The position numbers and the translations under genes are program-made. The notes under the pieces are model-generated. The model had not been told where the DNA came from. It saw nothing but the letters and a program-made list of their open reading frames with translations, and did not search any database. From contig NZ_KI912266.1 in NCBI RefSeq assembly GCF_000235425.2, positions 550,273 to 614,272 of the forward strand: a stretch of DNA of 64,000 nt, read 5' to 3'. Positions within the stretch are counted from its first letter, which is position 1; the number at the start of each line of letters is the position of its first letter. Source of the DNA: Pseudofrankia saprophytica. GTDB lineage: Bacteria; Actinomycetota; Actinomycetes; Frankiales; Frankiaceae. This document shows positions 1 through 8,402 of this stretch, piece by piece.

Positions 1-2
1 CC

Positions 3-77
3 GCCGCGGGCGGGCCCGGCGGTGTAGGCGAGGAATCCTCGGGGAAGGCCTCGCCGACGACGGCCCCCCAGCCGTAG
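3..77 (+). other. possible 3' end of an upstream gene
   Basis: A 24-codon open frame enters from the left edge and stops at a TAG at 75-77. Its third positions are mostly G or C, as in real genes here, but no domain is recognisable and a minus-strand frame looks equally plausible. Nothing else is seen before the gene at 223. Confidence 0.2.
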
Positions 78-222
78 CTCGGTGAGCGCCCGGCTCGCCG
101 ACGTCCGCCTTCAGATCACGGTGTGTCCCGACTGACCCCGAAAAGTGGTGCACCGCCCCTAGGACGACAACAGCAGACACATACGCGGCGGGACCACCGG
201 TCCTGCTCGCGGAGGAGGTCAG

Positions 223-873
223 ATGGCTACCGAACGGACCACGTCCACCACGTCCACGGCCAAGACCAGGCGCACCAGCACCGCGGCGTCGCCGAAGTCC
301 TCGGCCAGCGGCGGCGCGAGGAGCGCGGGCGGCACGACGCGCGGCACGGGCGCCGGCGCCTCCACCACGACGCGCGGCGCGGGCGCCTCCGCCACGACGA
401 CGGCCTCGAAGACCGCGCCGGACCAGCGCCGGGCCCAGCTGTCCGAGGTCCGCAAGCCGCTCTACGCGTACGTCGGCGCGGCGGACCTGGCCGTCGAGAA
501 GCTGCGCGCCCTGCCGGCCACGGCCAGCACGGAGGTGCGTCGGCTGTCCGACCGGGTCGGCGAGCTGACGATCGAGGCGGCGAAGGTCCCGACCCAGGTC
601 GGCACCACGGTCCGCGGTCTGCCGGAGACCGTCGGTGCCCAGCTGTCGGGTCTGCAGGGCCGGGCCACCCAGCTCTACAACGCGTGGGCGAACCGCGGCG
701 AGAAGCGGGTCACCGAGATCCGCCGCAACCCCACCACCGAGGAGGCGGTCACCCGGACGAAGACCGCGGTCAGCCGCACCAAGGCGGCCAGCACGTCGGC
801 TCGCCGGGCGGCGGACGCCGTCAGCAAGGCCGCCGTCAGCCAGGCCCCGCTTCCCCGCCGGACGACTCGCTAG
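223..873 (+). CDS. HbhA-like (heparin-binding hemagglutinin-like) protein
   Basis: The 216-residue product has a Thr/Ser/Ala/Arg-rich, low-complexity first ~65 residues. A helical, charged middle follows (about 75-170), with segments such as YVGAADLAVEKLR and TEVRRLSDRV, and then a basic Ala/Lys/Arg-rich tail. Helical core plus basic tail is the layout of mycobacterial HbhA-like proteins, which are surface or lipid-associated. In those proteins the basic repeats sit at the C-terminus; here both ends are basic. The ATG follows the purine-rich GGAGGAGG at about 210-217. A strong hairpin follows the stop, so the gene appears monocistronic. The family assignment rests on overall composition and the helical core, so the function is tentative. 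Confidence 0.7.
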   Translation: MATERTTSTTSTAKTRRTSTAASPKSSASGGARSAGGTTRGTGAGASTTTRGAGASATTTASKTAPDQRRAQLSEVRKPLYAYVGAADLAVEKLRALPATASTEVRRLSDRVGELTIEAAKVPTQVGTTVRGLPETVGAQLSGLQGRATQLYNAWANRGEKRVTEIRRNPTTEEAVTRTKTAVSRTKAASTSARRAADAVSKAAVSQAPLPRRTTR

Positions 874-878
874 GACGT

Positions 879-914
879 CCTTGGGGCGAGGCGCGGGAGC
901 GCCTCGCCCCAAGG
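879..914 (+). terminator. perfect 16-bp stem terminator-like hairpin
   Basis: Positions 879-894 and 899-914 are exact reverse complements around a GGGA loop. The hairpin starts five bases after the stop of the HbhA-like gene. There is no U-tract, which is usual in high-GC actinobacteria. Confidence 0.75.
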
Positions 915-1029
915 CTCGCCGGCCTCGTGGGCGGGCGGTGGGCACGTCTTGCCATCCCGAGGCGACGGACGATCGACCGGGGTGGGAATCGCCGGACCGG
1001 GCGCCAGGCGGTCGTGGTCCGGGTGTTGT

Positions 1030-1986
1030 ATGGCCGTCATGCGCTACCGTCCCTTGGGCAACTCGGGCCTGTTGGTCTCCGTCGTCGGTCTCGGCTGCAA
1101 CAACTTCGGGTCGAGAGTCGACCTCAACGGCACCCGCGCCGTCGTCGACGCCGCGATCGAGGCCGGCATCAACTTCTTCGACACTGCCGACACCTACGGC
1201 AACAAGGGCGGCTCGGAGACCCTGCTCGGGCACGTGCTGCGGTCCCGCCGGGACGAGGTCGTGCTCGCCACCAAGTTCGGCAACGACATGGCCGGCGTCT
1301 ACGGCCCGGACTATGGGGCACGCGCCTCGCGCCGTTACATCCGCAAGGCCGTCGAAGGTTCGCTCAGCAGGCTGCAGACCGACTACCTCGACCTCTACCA
1401 GCTGCACAACCTCGACGGCGTCACGCCGATCGAGGAGACGCTCGAAGCCCTCGACGAGCTGGTCAAGGAAGGCAAGATCCGCTATGTCGGGTCCTGCAAC
1501 CTCGACGGCTGGGAGGCCGCGGACGCCGAGTGGACGGCGCGAGCCTCGGGCCGCACCCGGTTCATCTCGGCGCAGAACCACTACAACCTGATGGAGCGTG
1601 GCGTCGAGGCCGAGCTGGTGCCGGCGGCGCTGAAGTACGGGATCGGCGTCCTGCCCTACTTCCCGCTCGCCAACGGAATCCTGACCGGCAAGTACACCCG
1701 CGACGAGCCGCCGGCGGCCGGTACCCGGATGGCCGGCCGGCAGGACGAGCTGACCGACGAGGTCTTCGACCAGGTCGAGGCCCTGGAGACGTTCGCCAGG
1801 GAACGGGACCGTTCGCTGCTCGACGTGGCGATCGGCGGCCTCGCCGCGCAGCCCGCCGTCGCCTCCGTCATCGCCGGGGCGACCAGCGCCGCCCAGGTCC
1901 GCGCGAACGCGACGGCCGGCGCGTGGCAGCCCCGCGCCGACGACCTGGCCGTCCTCGACAAGATCGCCCCCACCTACCGGGGGTGA
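1030..1986 (+). CDS. aldo/keto reductase
   Basis: NAD(P)H-dependent oxidoreductase of the AKR family with a TIM-barrel fold. The N-terminus RPLGNSGLLVSVVGLG is typical. The catalytic tetrad is visible: Asp51 and Tyr56 in DTADTYG, the Lys in ATKFGN near residue 78, and the His in YQLHNLDG near 120. The product is 318 residues, normal for the family. The frame is open upstream to 949, but the family starts at the MRYRPLG segment, so 1030 (or 1039) is chosen. Nothing in the neighbourhood identifies the substrate; the best guess is a general aldehyde or ketone reductase. Confidence 0.88.
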   Translation: MAVMRYRPLGNSGLLVSVVGLGCNNFGSRVDLNGTRAVVDAAIEAGINFFDTADTYGNKGGSETLLGHVLRSRRDEVVLATKFGNDMAGVYGPDYGARASRRYIRKAVEGSLSRLQTDYLDLYQLHNLDGVTPIEETLEALDELVKEGKIRYVGSCNLDGWEAADAEWTARASGRTRFISAQNHYNLMERGVEAELVPAALKYGIGVLPYFPLANGILTGKYTRDEPPAAGTRMAGRQDELTDEVFDQVEALETFARERDRSLLDVAIGGLAAQPAVASVIAGATSAAQVRANATAGAWQPRADDLAVLDKIAPTYRG

Positions 1987-2005
1987 CGCTGGTTCGCTCC
2001 GCTTC

Positions 2006-2029
2006 TGGTTCGCTCCGTGCGGGCACGGC
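2006..2029 (+). repeat. copy of the 24-bp repeat also found at 6901 and 6980
   Basis: The 24 bases starting TGGTTCGCTCCGTGCGGGCA recur identically at 6901-6924 and 6980-7003. A shorter partial copy (TGGTTCGCTCC) sits just upstream at 1990-2000. The rest of 1987-2293 contains no supportable gene. Confidence 0.8.
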
Positions 2030-2293
2030 GCTGAGCCGCATGGTCACCTCTCGTGTGACCGAGTGACATCGCGCGAGCGCCCGCCGGCTCGTCGGCGGAA
2101 AGGCACGCCGGTGGGCGCCGCGCACCACCCAGCCTGCCCACGCCCGGCGTCACGAAGCCGCGTCCACCGGGTGAACCGCCGCGGGCGGCCCCGCGGCGCC
2201 GGCCTCGCGACGCCACCCTCGCTGGCCTTGGCCACTCGGTCACGTGCGCGGCGAGAACAATCGAGCCAGGTCCTGATGGGAGGAGCGGCTCGG

Positions 2294-2851
2294 ATGAGCT
2301 CGTCGACGGCCAAGGTCACGTTCGTACACGGCGACATCACCCAGCAGCAGGTCGACGCGATCGTCAATGCGGCGAACTCGTCGCTGCTCGGCGGTGGTGG
2401 TGTGGACGGCGCGATCCACTGGGCCGGCGGCCCGGAGATCCTCGCGGCCTGCCGACGGCTGCGGGAGACCGAATACCCCAAAGGTCTGCCAGCGGGCGGC
2501 GCGGTGGCGACGACGGCCGGCCAGCTACCCGCCAGGCACGTCATCCACGTGGTCGGCCCGGTCTACTCGACGCGTGCGGACCGTTCGACGCTGCTGCGCT
2601 CCTGCTACGTCGAGGCGATCCGCGTCGCGGCGGCCCTGGAGGCCCGCACGATCGCGTTCCCGGCCGTGAGCACGGGCGCCTTCGCCTGGCCGTTGGCCGA
2701 CGCCGCCCGCATCGCGGTCGGGGCCGTTGTGGAAACCCCGTCGTCCCTCGAGGAGGTTCGTTTCGTCCTCTTCACCCGCGCCGCCCTCCGAGCCTTCGAG
2801 TCCGCCTACTCCCTGAGCCGGGCCCGGCCCCGGACCCAGACCGGTGAGTGA
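2294..2851 (+). CDS. macro-domain protein, likely O-acetyl-ADP-ribose deacetylase
   Basis: 185-residue single macro domain. It carries the family signatures GDITQQQVDAIVNAANSSL and the glycine-rich GGGGVDGAIH near the N-terminus, and AFPAVSTGAFAWP near residue 125. The family binds ADP-ribose and hydrolyses O-acetyl-ADP-ribose or mono-ADP-ribosyl adducts in the cytoplasm. GGGAGGAG lies about 8 bases before the ATG at 2294, which decides the start over the in-frame ATG at 2276. No ADP-ribosyltransferase gene is adjacent, so the link to a particular substrate is open. Confidence 0.9.
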   Translation: MSSSTAKVTFVHGDITQQQVDAIVNAANSSLLGGGGVDGAIHWAGGPEILAACRRLRETEYPKGLPAGGAVATTAGQLPARHVIHVVGPVYSTRADRSTLLRSCYVEAIRVAAALEARTIAFPAVSTGAFAWPLADAARIAVGAVVETPSSLEEVRFVLFTRAALRAFESAYSLSRARPRTQTGE

Positions 2852-2906
2852 CCTGCCGGTCGCCAAGATCGAGCCGCGGGCTGGCGCTGTCGTTCCCCGC
2901 GGCGGT

Positions 2907-3731
2907 TCAGGCGGCGGGCGGCGGCCAGGGAAGGGTCAGCTCGCCGAGGCGCCAGCGGCGGGGGGTTCGGTGGATCGCCCAGCCATCGGCGCGGAGTGTC
3001 GATACGGCCTGGGACCAACGGGTTCGAGGGCCGAACGGGGCATAGCTGGCGGCGCGGTCCCACGCGGCGTCGAGAGCGATGAGCAGCGCGTGGATGGGCT
3101 CGCCGGGGGTGTTGCGGGCGATCAGGGCCTTGGGGAGCCGCTCAGCCAGCTCGGACGGGCGTTCGAGGCTCGGCAGGTGCGCGGAGAGTGTCAACGTCCC
3201 CGGGCCTTCGGCGGGCAGCGCGAACCAGCAGGCGCGGCGGCCGATCTCGTCGCACGTGCCCTCGACGAGCAGGCCGCCGGGGGCGAGGCGGGACCGCATG
3301 GTCCGCCAGGCGGGCTCGACCTCGGGCTCGGCGTACTGGCGCAGCACGTTCATCGCCCGGATGACGAGCGGGCGCCGGCCGGCGAGCTCGAACCCGCCGC
3401 GGGCGAAGACGAGGCCGGGCGGACGGGCGGCGGTCTGGGCGGCGGCGACCCGTTCCGGGTCCAGCTCGAGGCCGAGCACCCGCACTGGTGGGCAGATGGC
3501 GCGTAGCCGGTCGTAGAGCTCGACGGCGGTGACCGGCGACGATCCGTACCCGAGGTCGACGACGAGTGGGTCGGCCGCGGCGCGCAGCCGCGGCGCCTGG
3601 GTTCCCGCCAGCCAACGGTCGACCCGGCGCAGCCGGTTCGGCGCGGTCGTGCCCCGGGTCGGCAGGCCGAGCGCGCGGGCCCGGCCCGCCGCCAGCCGCG
3701 GGGGCCGCTGCCCCGGCGCCGTCGCCGTCAC
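2907..3731 (-). CDS. class I SAM-dependent methyltransferase
   Basis: 274 residues. The SAM-binding motif I appears as VVDLGYGSSPVTA, followed about 25 residues later by an acidic strand end in VLGLELDPERV. A later SRLAPGGLLVEGTCDE segment matches the usual post-motif strand. The GTG start follows GGTGGGGAG. An in-frame extension upstream to 4268 is uncharacteristic, low-quality sequence and was trimmed. The gene diverges from mshA. The substrate cannot be predicted. Confidence 0.75.
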   Translation of the reverse strand: MTATAPGQRPPRLAAGRARALGLPTRGTTAPNRLRRVDRWLAGTQAPRLRAAADPLVVDLGYGSSPVTAVELYDRLRAICPPVRVLGLELDPERVAAAQTAARPPGLVFARGGFELAGRRPLVIRAMNVLRQYAEPEVEPAWRTMRSRLAPGGLLVEGTCDEIGRRACWFALPAEGPGTLTLSAHLPSLERPSELAERLPKALIARNTPGEPIHALLIALDAAWDRAASYAPFGPRTRWSQAVSTLRADGWAIHRTPRRWRLGELTLPWPPPAA

Positions 3732-4113
3732 CTCCCCACCTTGACAGACGGCACCGGCCCGGTTGGTCGGTACTGTCCTGCCTCCGCCCGCCCCGGGCCG
3801 GTACGGGGATGACCACCGGCGTTCAGGGGGATACAGGTTGCTGCTGGCGCCGCGGTCGGGCGATGGACATGCGCCAACGTGAGGAGGATCGCGCCGCCCA
3901 AACCAGCGGGAGTACCGGTACAACCCGCCTAAGGTGGGCAGTCGGCCTCGTGGGACGGTCACCGCGGCTGGTCGCCCCGGGCGCCGGGAAAGACCCGGGC
4001 ATGCCCGGCCAGACACGCACGTTGCAACTTCCGGGTCAGCAATATCCGAGTAACAAAGCGCCGAGACGGTCCTACAGCGGGGCGATGCCCGTCGGCCGGT
4101 TCGCGGTACGTGC
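3732..4113. other. 382-bp divergent intergenic region
   Basis: Lies between the divergent methyltransferase and mshA genes and must hold their promoters. No convincing gene, repeat or named operator was recognised. Short AT-richer patches such as GCAATATCC around 4038-4046 are candidate promoter elements only. Confidence 0.4.
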
Positions 4114-5502
4114 GTGGAGGTGGTCGTGCAGCTGGTCGCAGGCGGAGGCGAACCGTCCCCGGCCCACCAACGGCACGACCGGTGTCCCGTACCCCGCCGG
4201 GTCGCGATGCTGTCGATGCACACCTCGCCGCTCGAGCAGCCCGGCACGGGCGACGCCGGCGGGCTCAACGTCTACGTCGTCGAGCTCTCCCGCCAGCTCG
4301 CGGCGCTGGGCACCGAGGTCGAGGTGTTCACCAGGGCGACGAACAGCGGCCTGCCCCCGGTGGCGCAGCTCCATCCCGGCGTGACGGTCCGGCACGTGCC
4401 GGCCGGCCCCTTCGAGGAGATGCAACGGGCCGAGCTGCCCCCCTTGATATGTGCCTTCACCGCGGACGTGCTGCGCGCCGAGGCGGAGCGGGAGCCCGGC
4501 TGGTTCGACCTGGTCCACGCGCACTACTGGCTGTCCGGCCAGGTGGGGCTGACTGCGGCCCGCCGCTGGGGCGTCCCGCTCATCCACACCGCGCACACGC
4601 TCGCGAAGGTCAAGAACCGCTCGCTGGCCGCCGGGGACCTGCCAGAGCCGACGGCCCGGGTGCTCGGCGAGCAGGAGGTGGTCGCCGCCGCGACCCGGCT
4701 GGTGGCCTCGACCACGGAGGAGGCCCGCCATCTCGTCGAGCTCTACGGGGCGGACCCACACGCGGTCGACGTCGTCGCGCCCGGCGTCGATCTGGAGGTC
4801 TTCCGGCCCGGTGAGCAGGCCGCGGCACGCCGACGGATCGGGCTGCCGAAGGACGGTCACCTGTTGTTGTTCGTCGGACGCATCCAGCCGCTGAAGGCCC
4901 CCGACGTGCTGTTGCACGCCACGGCCGAGCTGCTGCGCCGCGACGGCCGGCTGCGTGAGTCGCTCACCGTCGCCGTGGTCGGCGGCCCGAGCGGCAGCGG
5001 GCTGGACCGGCCGGACGCGCTGGTCAAGCTCGCCGCCGACCTCGGCATCTCCGACGTCGTGCTGTTTCGCCCCCCGGTGCCACGTGCCGAGCTCGCCGAC
5101 TGGTTCCGCGCGGCCACCGCCGTCATCGTCCCGAGCCACAGCGAGAGCTTCGGGCTGGTCGCGATCGAGGCGCAGGCCTGCGGCACGCCGGTGGTCGCGG
5201 CCGCCGTCGGCGGGCTGCGCACCGCCGTCGCCGACGGGCAGTCGGGGGTACTCATCGGCGAGCGCGATCCGGCGGCCTACGCGGACGTGCTGGCGAGGCT
5301 GCTGGCCCAGCCCGGCTGGCGGCGCCAGCTGTCGACCGGCGCCCGGGCGCACGCGTCCAGCTTCGGCTGGTCGGCGACCGCGACGGGCGTCCTCGCCGCC
5401 TACGGCGCCGCCCTCTCCCCCGCGCCGGGCGTCCCGGCGCCGATGCCCATGCCGGTGACCCGGTCGCGCGGACGGCGCAGGCTGACGGGTAGCGCACACT
5501 GA
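4114..5502 (+). CDS. mshA: D-inositol-3-phosphate glycosyltransferase MshA (mycothiol synthesis, step 1)
   Basis: GT4-family retaining glycosyltransferase that joins UDP-GlcNAc to 1L-inositol-1-phosphate, committing carbon to mycothiol. The N-terminal [24 protein letters not shown] block is the MshA signature. [12 protein letters not shown] and [11 protein letters not shown] follow, and the nucleotide-binding E-x7-E region appears as [15 protein letters not shown] near residue 345. The product is 462 residues with the GTG start at 4114. The first 30 residues are poorly conserved, which is usual in MshA. The next gene is a YbjN-like protein, the same pairing as in mycobacteria. Confidence 0.95.
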   Translation: MEVVVQLVAGGGEPSPAHQRHDRCPVPRRVAMLSMHTSPLEQPGTGDAGGLNVYVVELSRQLAALGTEVEVFTRATNSGLPPVAQLHPGVTVRHVPAGPFEEMQRAELPPLICAFTADVLRAEAEREPGWFDLVHAHYWLSGQVGLTAARRWGVPLIHTAHTLAKVKNRSLAAGDLPEPTARVLGEQEVVAAATRLVASTTEEARHLVELYGADPHAVDVVAPGVDLEVFRPGEQAAARRRIGLPKDGHLLLFVGRIQPLKAPDVLLHATAELLRRDGRLRESLTVAVVGGPSGSGLDRPDALVKLAADLGISDVVLFRPPVPRAELADWFRAATAVIVPSHSESFGLVAIEAQACGTPVVAAAVGGLRTAVADGQSGVLIGERDPAAYADVLARLLAQPGWRRQLSTGARAHASSFGWSATATGVLAAYGAALSPAPGVPAPMPMPVTRSRGRRRLTGSAH

Positions 5503-5623
5503 GCGGCCGGCGGCGCACACTGAGCAACACGCCGAACGTCGAGTGGCTCACGTCCGGCGAAGCACGCCGCTGGCAACGAGGACCGGCAGTATGAGCGGTC
5601 GAAACCAGGGAAGGTTCTCGGTC

Positions 5624-6139
5624 ATGACCGTGACATCTGTGGGCACAGTGGGGCGGATCGACGAGGCGGAGCGCGCCCGGCTGGACGGAGTGATCAGAGA
5701 CGCGCTCGACGATCTGGGGCTGGCCTACGAGCACCCCGGGGTCGGAACGTTCCTGGTCACGCTCGAAGGCGAACACAAGCTGCGGACGATGACCTGGCTC
5801 GTCGTCCAGGACCACACGCTGCTCGTCGAGGCGTTCTTCATGCGCAAGCCGGCGGAGAACGTCGCCGGGACGTACGGGTTCCTGCTCAGCCGGAACGCCA
5901 AGACCTACGGCGTGCACTTCTCGATCGACCGGATCGGCGACATCTTCCTCACCGGCCAGGTGCCGCTGACGGCGGTCAACGCCGACGAGATCGACCGGCT
6001 GCTCGGCTGCGCCGGCACCTACGCCGACGACAACTTCGACCCGGCGATCGCGCTCGGCTTCACCCAGGCGATCGCCCGCGAGAAGGCCTGGCGCGCCAAG
6101 GTGGCCGCCGAGGCCCGCGCCGCCCGCGCCCAGGAGTAG
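5624..6139 (+). CDS. YbjN-domain protein (mshA-linked)
   Basis: 171 residues, a compact YbjN / sensory-transduction-regulator-like fold. Conserved-looking segments are FLVTLEGEHKLRTMTWL and NVAGTYGFLLSRNAKTYGVHFSID. The family is structurally related to type III secretion chaperones, but its biochemical role is not established. GGGAAGG about 9 bases before the ATG supports this start over the ATG at 5591. Position directly after mshA matches the mycobacterial Rv0486-Rv0487 order, which strengthens the call but does not show a mycothiol role. Confidence 0.85.
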   Translation: MTVTSVGTVGRIDEAERARLDGVIRDALDDLGLAYEHPGVGTFLVTLEGEHKLRTMTWLVVQDHTLLVEAFFMRKPAENVAGTYGFLLSRNAKTYGVHFSIDRIGDIFLTGQVPLTAVNADEIDRLLGCAGTYADDNFDPAIALGFTQAIAREKAWRAKVAAEARAARAQE

Positions 6140-6152
6140 AGCGGTCCCGCGG

Positions 6153-6707
6153 TCAGACCTCGACCTTTTGCAGGCGGGCGGAGAGGTGAGGCTGAAGCGG
6201 CTTGCCGCCGGCCTCCATGTCGATCGCGTAGGCGAGGTCGCCGCCCTCGACGATGCCGTAGAGCCGGACCGAACGGGTGACCTCGCGGGCGGTGGCGGTT
6301 CGCACGACGACGTTCGAGTCGAGCTCGATCCTGGTGCCGCTCAGCGTGCCGACGTAGATCTCGGCGATGCCGAACGGGTGAGCGAGGGACACCTCGACGA
6401 TCTTGCTTCCGGGCTTGTCCGGGTCGTCCTGCAGCCGCCAGAAGCCGGTCTCGGTGGCCAGCGGGCTCCCCGGCTCACGGCCGTCCCGCGGCTCGTCGGC
6501 CCACCAGGTCGTCGACGCGTAGGCGAGCGCCGGCCGGCCGGTCGACAGGAAGGTGATCTCCTGCTCGTAGCGGAAGTCCGGCAGGTCCTCGTAGCCCCCG
6601 ACACCCGAGCCGTGCCAGGTCCCAATCAGAAACGCCAACGGCGCGAGGCTGGGATGCAGGTCGGGGACCGACGTCCCGCTCGGCGCCGGGCCGGTCGTGC
6701 TCGCCAC
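6153..6707 (-). CDS. nitrobindin family heme-binding beta-barrel protein
   Basis: 184 residues of the THAP4-C / DUF1794 / FABP-like barrel. The hallmark GTWHGSGVGGY is at about residues 29-39. The C-terminal LQPHLSARLQKV carries the likely proximal heme His. Actinobacterial nitrobindins hold ferric heme and bind or scavenge NO and isomerise peroxynitrite. The gene converges on the YbjN-like gene with a 13-bp gap. A 32-residue membrane peptide is encoded just upstream on the same strand. Confidence 0.9.
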   Translation of the reverse strand: MASTTGPAPSGTSVPDLHPSLAPLAFLIGTWHGSGVGGYEDLPDFRYEQEITFLSTGRPALAYASTTWWADEPRDGREPGSPLATETGFWRLQDDPDKPGSKIVEVSLAHPFGIAEIYVGTLSGTRIELDSNVVVRTATAREVTRSVRLYGIVEGGDLAYAIDMEAGGKPLQPHLSARLQKVEV

Positions 6708-6789
6708 CTGGTTCTCCTCGCGTCACGGCGCCTGTTGGCGGCATTTCCTGGCCTGCCCTACGGGCAGGATTGCATCCTGTTCGGGCAGG

Positions 6790-6888
6790 TCAGCGTTGGC
6801 CCTGGTAGAGCCGGTAGGCCGCGTACATCGAGCACCACCCGATCAGCAACGCGACCGCCGCCAACAACCCTGTGAACACGTACTGCAC
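6790..6888 (-). CDS. 32-residue single-pass membrane peptide
   Basis: A GTG-initiated frame encodes 32 residues: a short polar start (MQYVFTG), a hydrophobic helix LLAAVALLIGWCSMYAAY, and a basic end RLYQGQR. It is too clean a TM peptide (hydrophobic core, positive inside end) to look accidental, and it sits in an otherwise gene-free gap upstream of the nitrobindin gene. The ribosome site is weak. Function unknown; it could be a small regulatory or assembly subunit. Confidence 0.55.
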   Translation of the reverse strand: MQYVFTGLLAAVALLIGWCSMYAAYRLYQGQR

Positions 6889-6900
6889 CGCTCTACTTTA

Positions 6901-6924
6901 TGGTTCGCTCCGTGCGGGCACGGC
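6901..6924 (+). repeat. 24-bp direct repeat, copy 2
   Basis: Identical to 2006-2029 and 6980-7003; outer edge of the composite element. Confidence 0.8.
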
Positions 6925-6979
6925 ACTCCGGCCCCGTACTCGCTTCGCAAGCCCCGGGGTCGGTGCAGAAGGTTGTTCC

Positions 6980-7003
6980 TGGTTCGCTCCGTGCGGGCAC
7001 GGC
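6980..7003 (+). repeat. 24-bp direct repeat, copy 3
   Basis: Identical to 2006-2029 and 6901-6924; its first 18 bases recur inverted at 7461-7478. Confidence 0.8.
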
Positions 7004-7582
7004 CCTCCGGCAGCCCGCTCGCCTGGCGGCTCGCGGGCTACCTCCGGGCCGTGTCCTCCTGCGCTCACGGGCGCTCCGGCGACCTCGCTGCGGCTTCCCC
7101 ACTTCGCTTCGCTCGTGGGGAAGCCTCCGCGAGGTGCGCCTCCGCGCCAGCTCGGTTGCGATCCGCTGTACCTCGCCAACCCGAAACCACGGCGCTCGTA
7201 GGGGCACTTCGCTTCGCTCGTGCGGTCTTCGCCTCCACGAGCGCAGCGACGTGGCCCCTACAGATGGGCCTGTTGCGGTTTGGTGACGTTCAGCGGCGGG
7301 TGACCGTGTGGGCGCGGAGGCGCGCCTCGCGGAGGCCCGGCCCCGGAGCGGAGCGACCGGGGCCGGGCCGCAGCGAGGTCGCCGGAGCGCCCGTGAGCGC
7401 AGGAGGACGGCGCGCGGAGGTCCCGTGGGAGCGAAGCGAGTACGGGGCCGGAGCGCGCCGCCCGCACGGAGCGAACCAATGTCACAGCGAACCAGCAACA
7501 ACCTTCCGCACCGACCCCCGCTGGACCATGTCGACCGGGAACGACGCTCGTACGGGCGTTGCCGGGAATTCGGGTGGGACCG

Positions 7583-8212
7583 GTGGTCATTGTGGGTGTC
7601 GTGACGGGACTGTGGGTGCTGGCGGCGGCTGTGGTCGTCGCGACCGCGATCGGAGTGACGTTGCGGCGCCGCGATGGCCGCTTCCGCTCGTCTCATGCCG
7701 CGCGGGTCGACGCGCCGGCGCCGGGTGGGGCGGGTGATCTGGCTATGCCCGGTGGCTCGGAGCGGGACGGGACCGCCCCGGAGCCGGTCGGCCTCGATGC
7801 CGGCTCCGCTGTGACGGCGCCTGGCGGGACTGCCGCGGTCGAGGATCAGCCGGTGGAGCCTTCGTCGGGGTCGCTCGCGGCGGAGCTGGCGGCGCTCGGA
7901 GGGCGGGCCGGGCAGCGGGCGACGCTGCTGCAGTTCTCCACCGCGTTCTGCGCGCCCTGCCGGACGACCCGGGCCGTGCTGGCCGACGTGGCCCGGATCG
8001 TGCCGGGCGTGGCGCACGTCGAGGTCGACGCGGAGGCCAACCTCGAGCTGGTCCGCCAGCTGGGGATTCGCCGGACGCCGACCGTGCTGGTGCTCGACGC
8101 CGCCGCACGGGAGATCAGCAGGGCGAGTGGTGCGCCGCCGGGCCGAGCGGCCGTGATCGCCGCCCTGGGCCCGCTCACGACCGGGACCGAGGCCGACACC
8201 GCCGGGTGGTGA
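7583..8212 (+). CDS. membrane-anchored thioredoxin-fold protein (ThiX-like)
   Basis: 209 residues. An N-terminal membrane helix (about residues 2-24, VIVGVVTGLWVLAAAVVV) is followed by an Arg-rich stop and a ~70-residue Ala/Gly/Pro linker. A thioredoxin domain follows with active site FCAPCRTT near residues 121-128 and the cis-Pro in RRTPTVLV. The CxxC should face the outside, so a role as extracytoplasmic thiol reductase is likely. It precedes DUF4395-sseA-sseC, as Rv0816c (thiX) neighbours that set in mycobacteria. The start is uncertain: GTG at 7583 is chosen, with TTG at 7559 also possible. Its promoter must lie in or next to the inverted-repeat element. Confidence 0.82.
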   Translation: MVIVGVVTGLWVLAAAVVVATAIGVTLRRRDGRFRSSHAARVDAPAPGGAGDLAMPGGSERDGTAPEPVGLDAGSAVTAPGGTAAVEDQPVEPSSGSLAAELAALGGRAGQRATLLQFSTAFCAPCRTTRAVLADVARIVPGVAHVEVDAEANLELVRQLGIRRTPTVLVLDAAAREISRASGAPPGRAAVIAALGPLTTGTEADTAGW

Positions 8213-8309
8213 CGACCTCACCCCACCCCCGTGCGATCGCCGCGGTGGTCTTCTGGAAAAATCACTCGATTCGGGCCGCAACCGTTAACACCTGCGTGAC
8301 GTTCGCTGC

Positions 8310-8315
8310 TAACGT
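8310..8315 (+). promoter_or_regulatory. candidate -10 box of the sulfur operon leader
   Basis: TAACGT ends nine bases before the ATG of the leader peptide at 8325, so the transcript may be leaderless or nearly so. No good -35 was found. Inference from spacing only. Confidence 0.4.
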
Positions 8316-8324
8316 GGCACCGTT

Positions 8325-8402
8325 ATGTTCTCGACACATCTGATCAAGCGCCGCGCGGTCGACCTGTGCCGCGTGGGCAGCTGCTTGTGTCGACTTTCCT
8401 GA
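8325..8402 (+). CDS. 25-residue cysteine-rich leader peptide (cis-acting attenuator type)
   Basis: ATG at 8325, TGA at 8400-8402. The peptide contains LIKRRAVDLCRV and ends GSCLCRLS, with Cys at positions 15, 20 and 22. Short peptides with an (R)-R-x-V/I-D-L-C-R-V core and clustered cysteines lie upstream of sulfur-assimilation genes in actinobacteria. There, slow translation at Cys codons during cysteine shortage is thought to release the downstream genes. Here it sits 117 bp ahead of DUF4395-sseA-sseC, exactly the context expected. Recognition is by pattern, not by search. Confidence 0.75.
   Translation: MFSTHLIKRRAVDLCRVGSCLCRLS

Larger units (their letters stand above)
6901..7518. repeat. 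composite inverted-repeat element, no coding gene
   Basis: Imperfect inverted arms of roughly 200 bp surround a central hairpin. Checked blocks: 7053-7093 is an exact 41-bp reverse complement of 7368-7408; 6980-6997 pairs exactly with 7461-7478; 7126-7148 pairs with 7311-7333 with one mismatch; about 6956-6988 pairs with about 7486-7518 with few mismatches. The centre carries GTAGGGGC (7198-7205) facing GCCCCTAC (7254-7261). Each arm also holds its own hairpin (7092-7125 and 7335-7370). No transposase or stable reading frame was found. It lies between the membrane peptide and the thioredoxin gene. Confidence 0.8.

Noticed and set aside
123-2066. A 647-codon plus-strand open frame across the first genes
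   Set aside because: It runs out of frame through the HbhA-like and aldo/keto reductase genes, is Arg/Gly-rich without domains, and is a by-product of high GC content.
6901-7518. Insertion sequence
   Set aside because: Inverted arms are present but there is no transposase frame or clear target duplication; kept as a non-coding repeat element.
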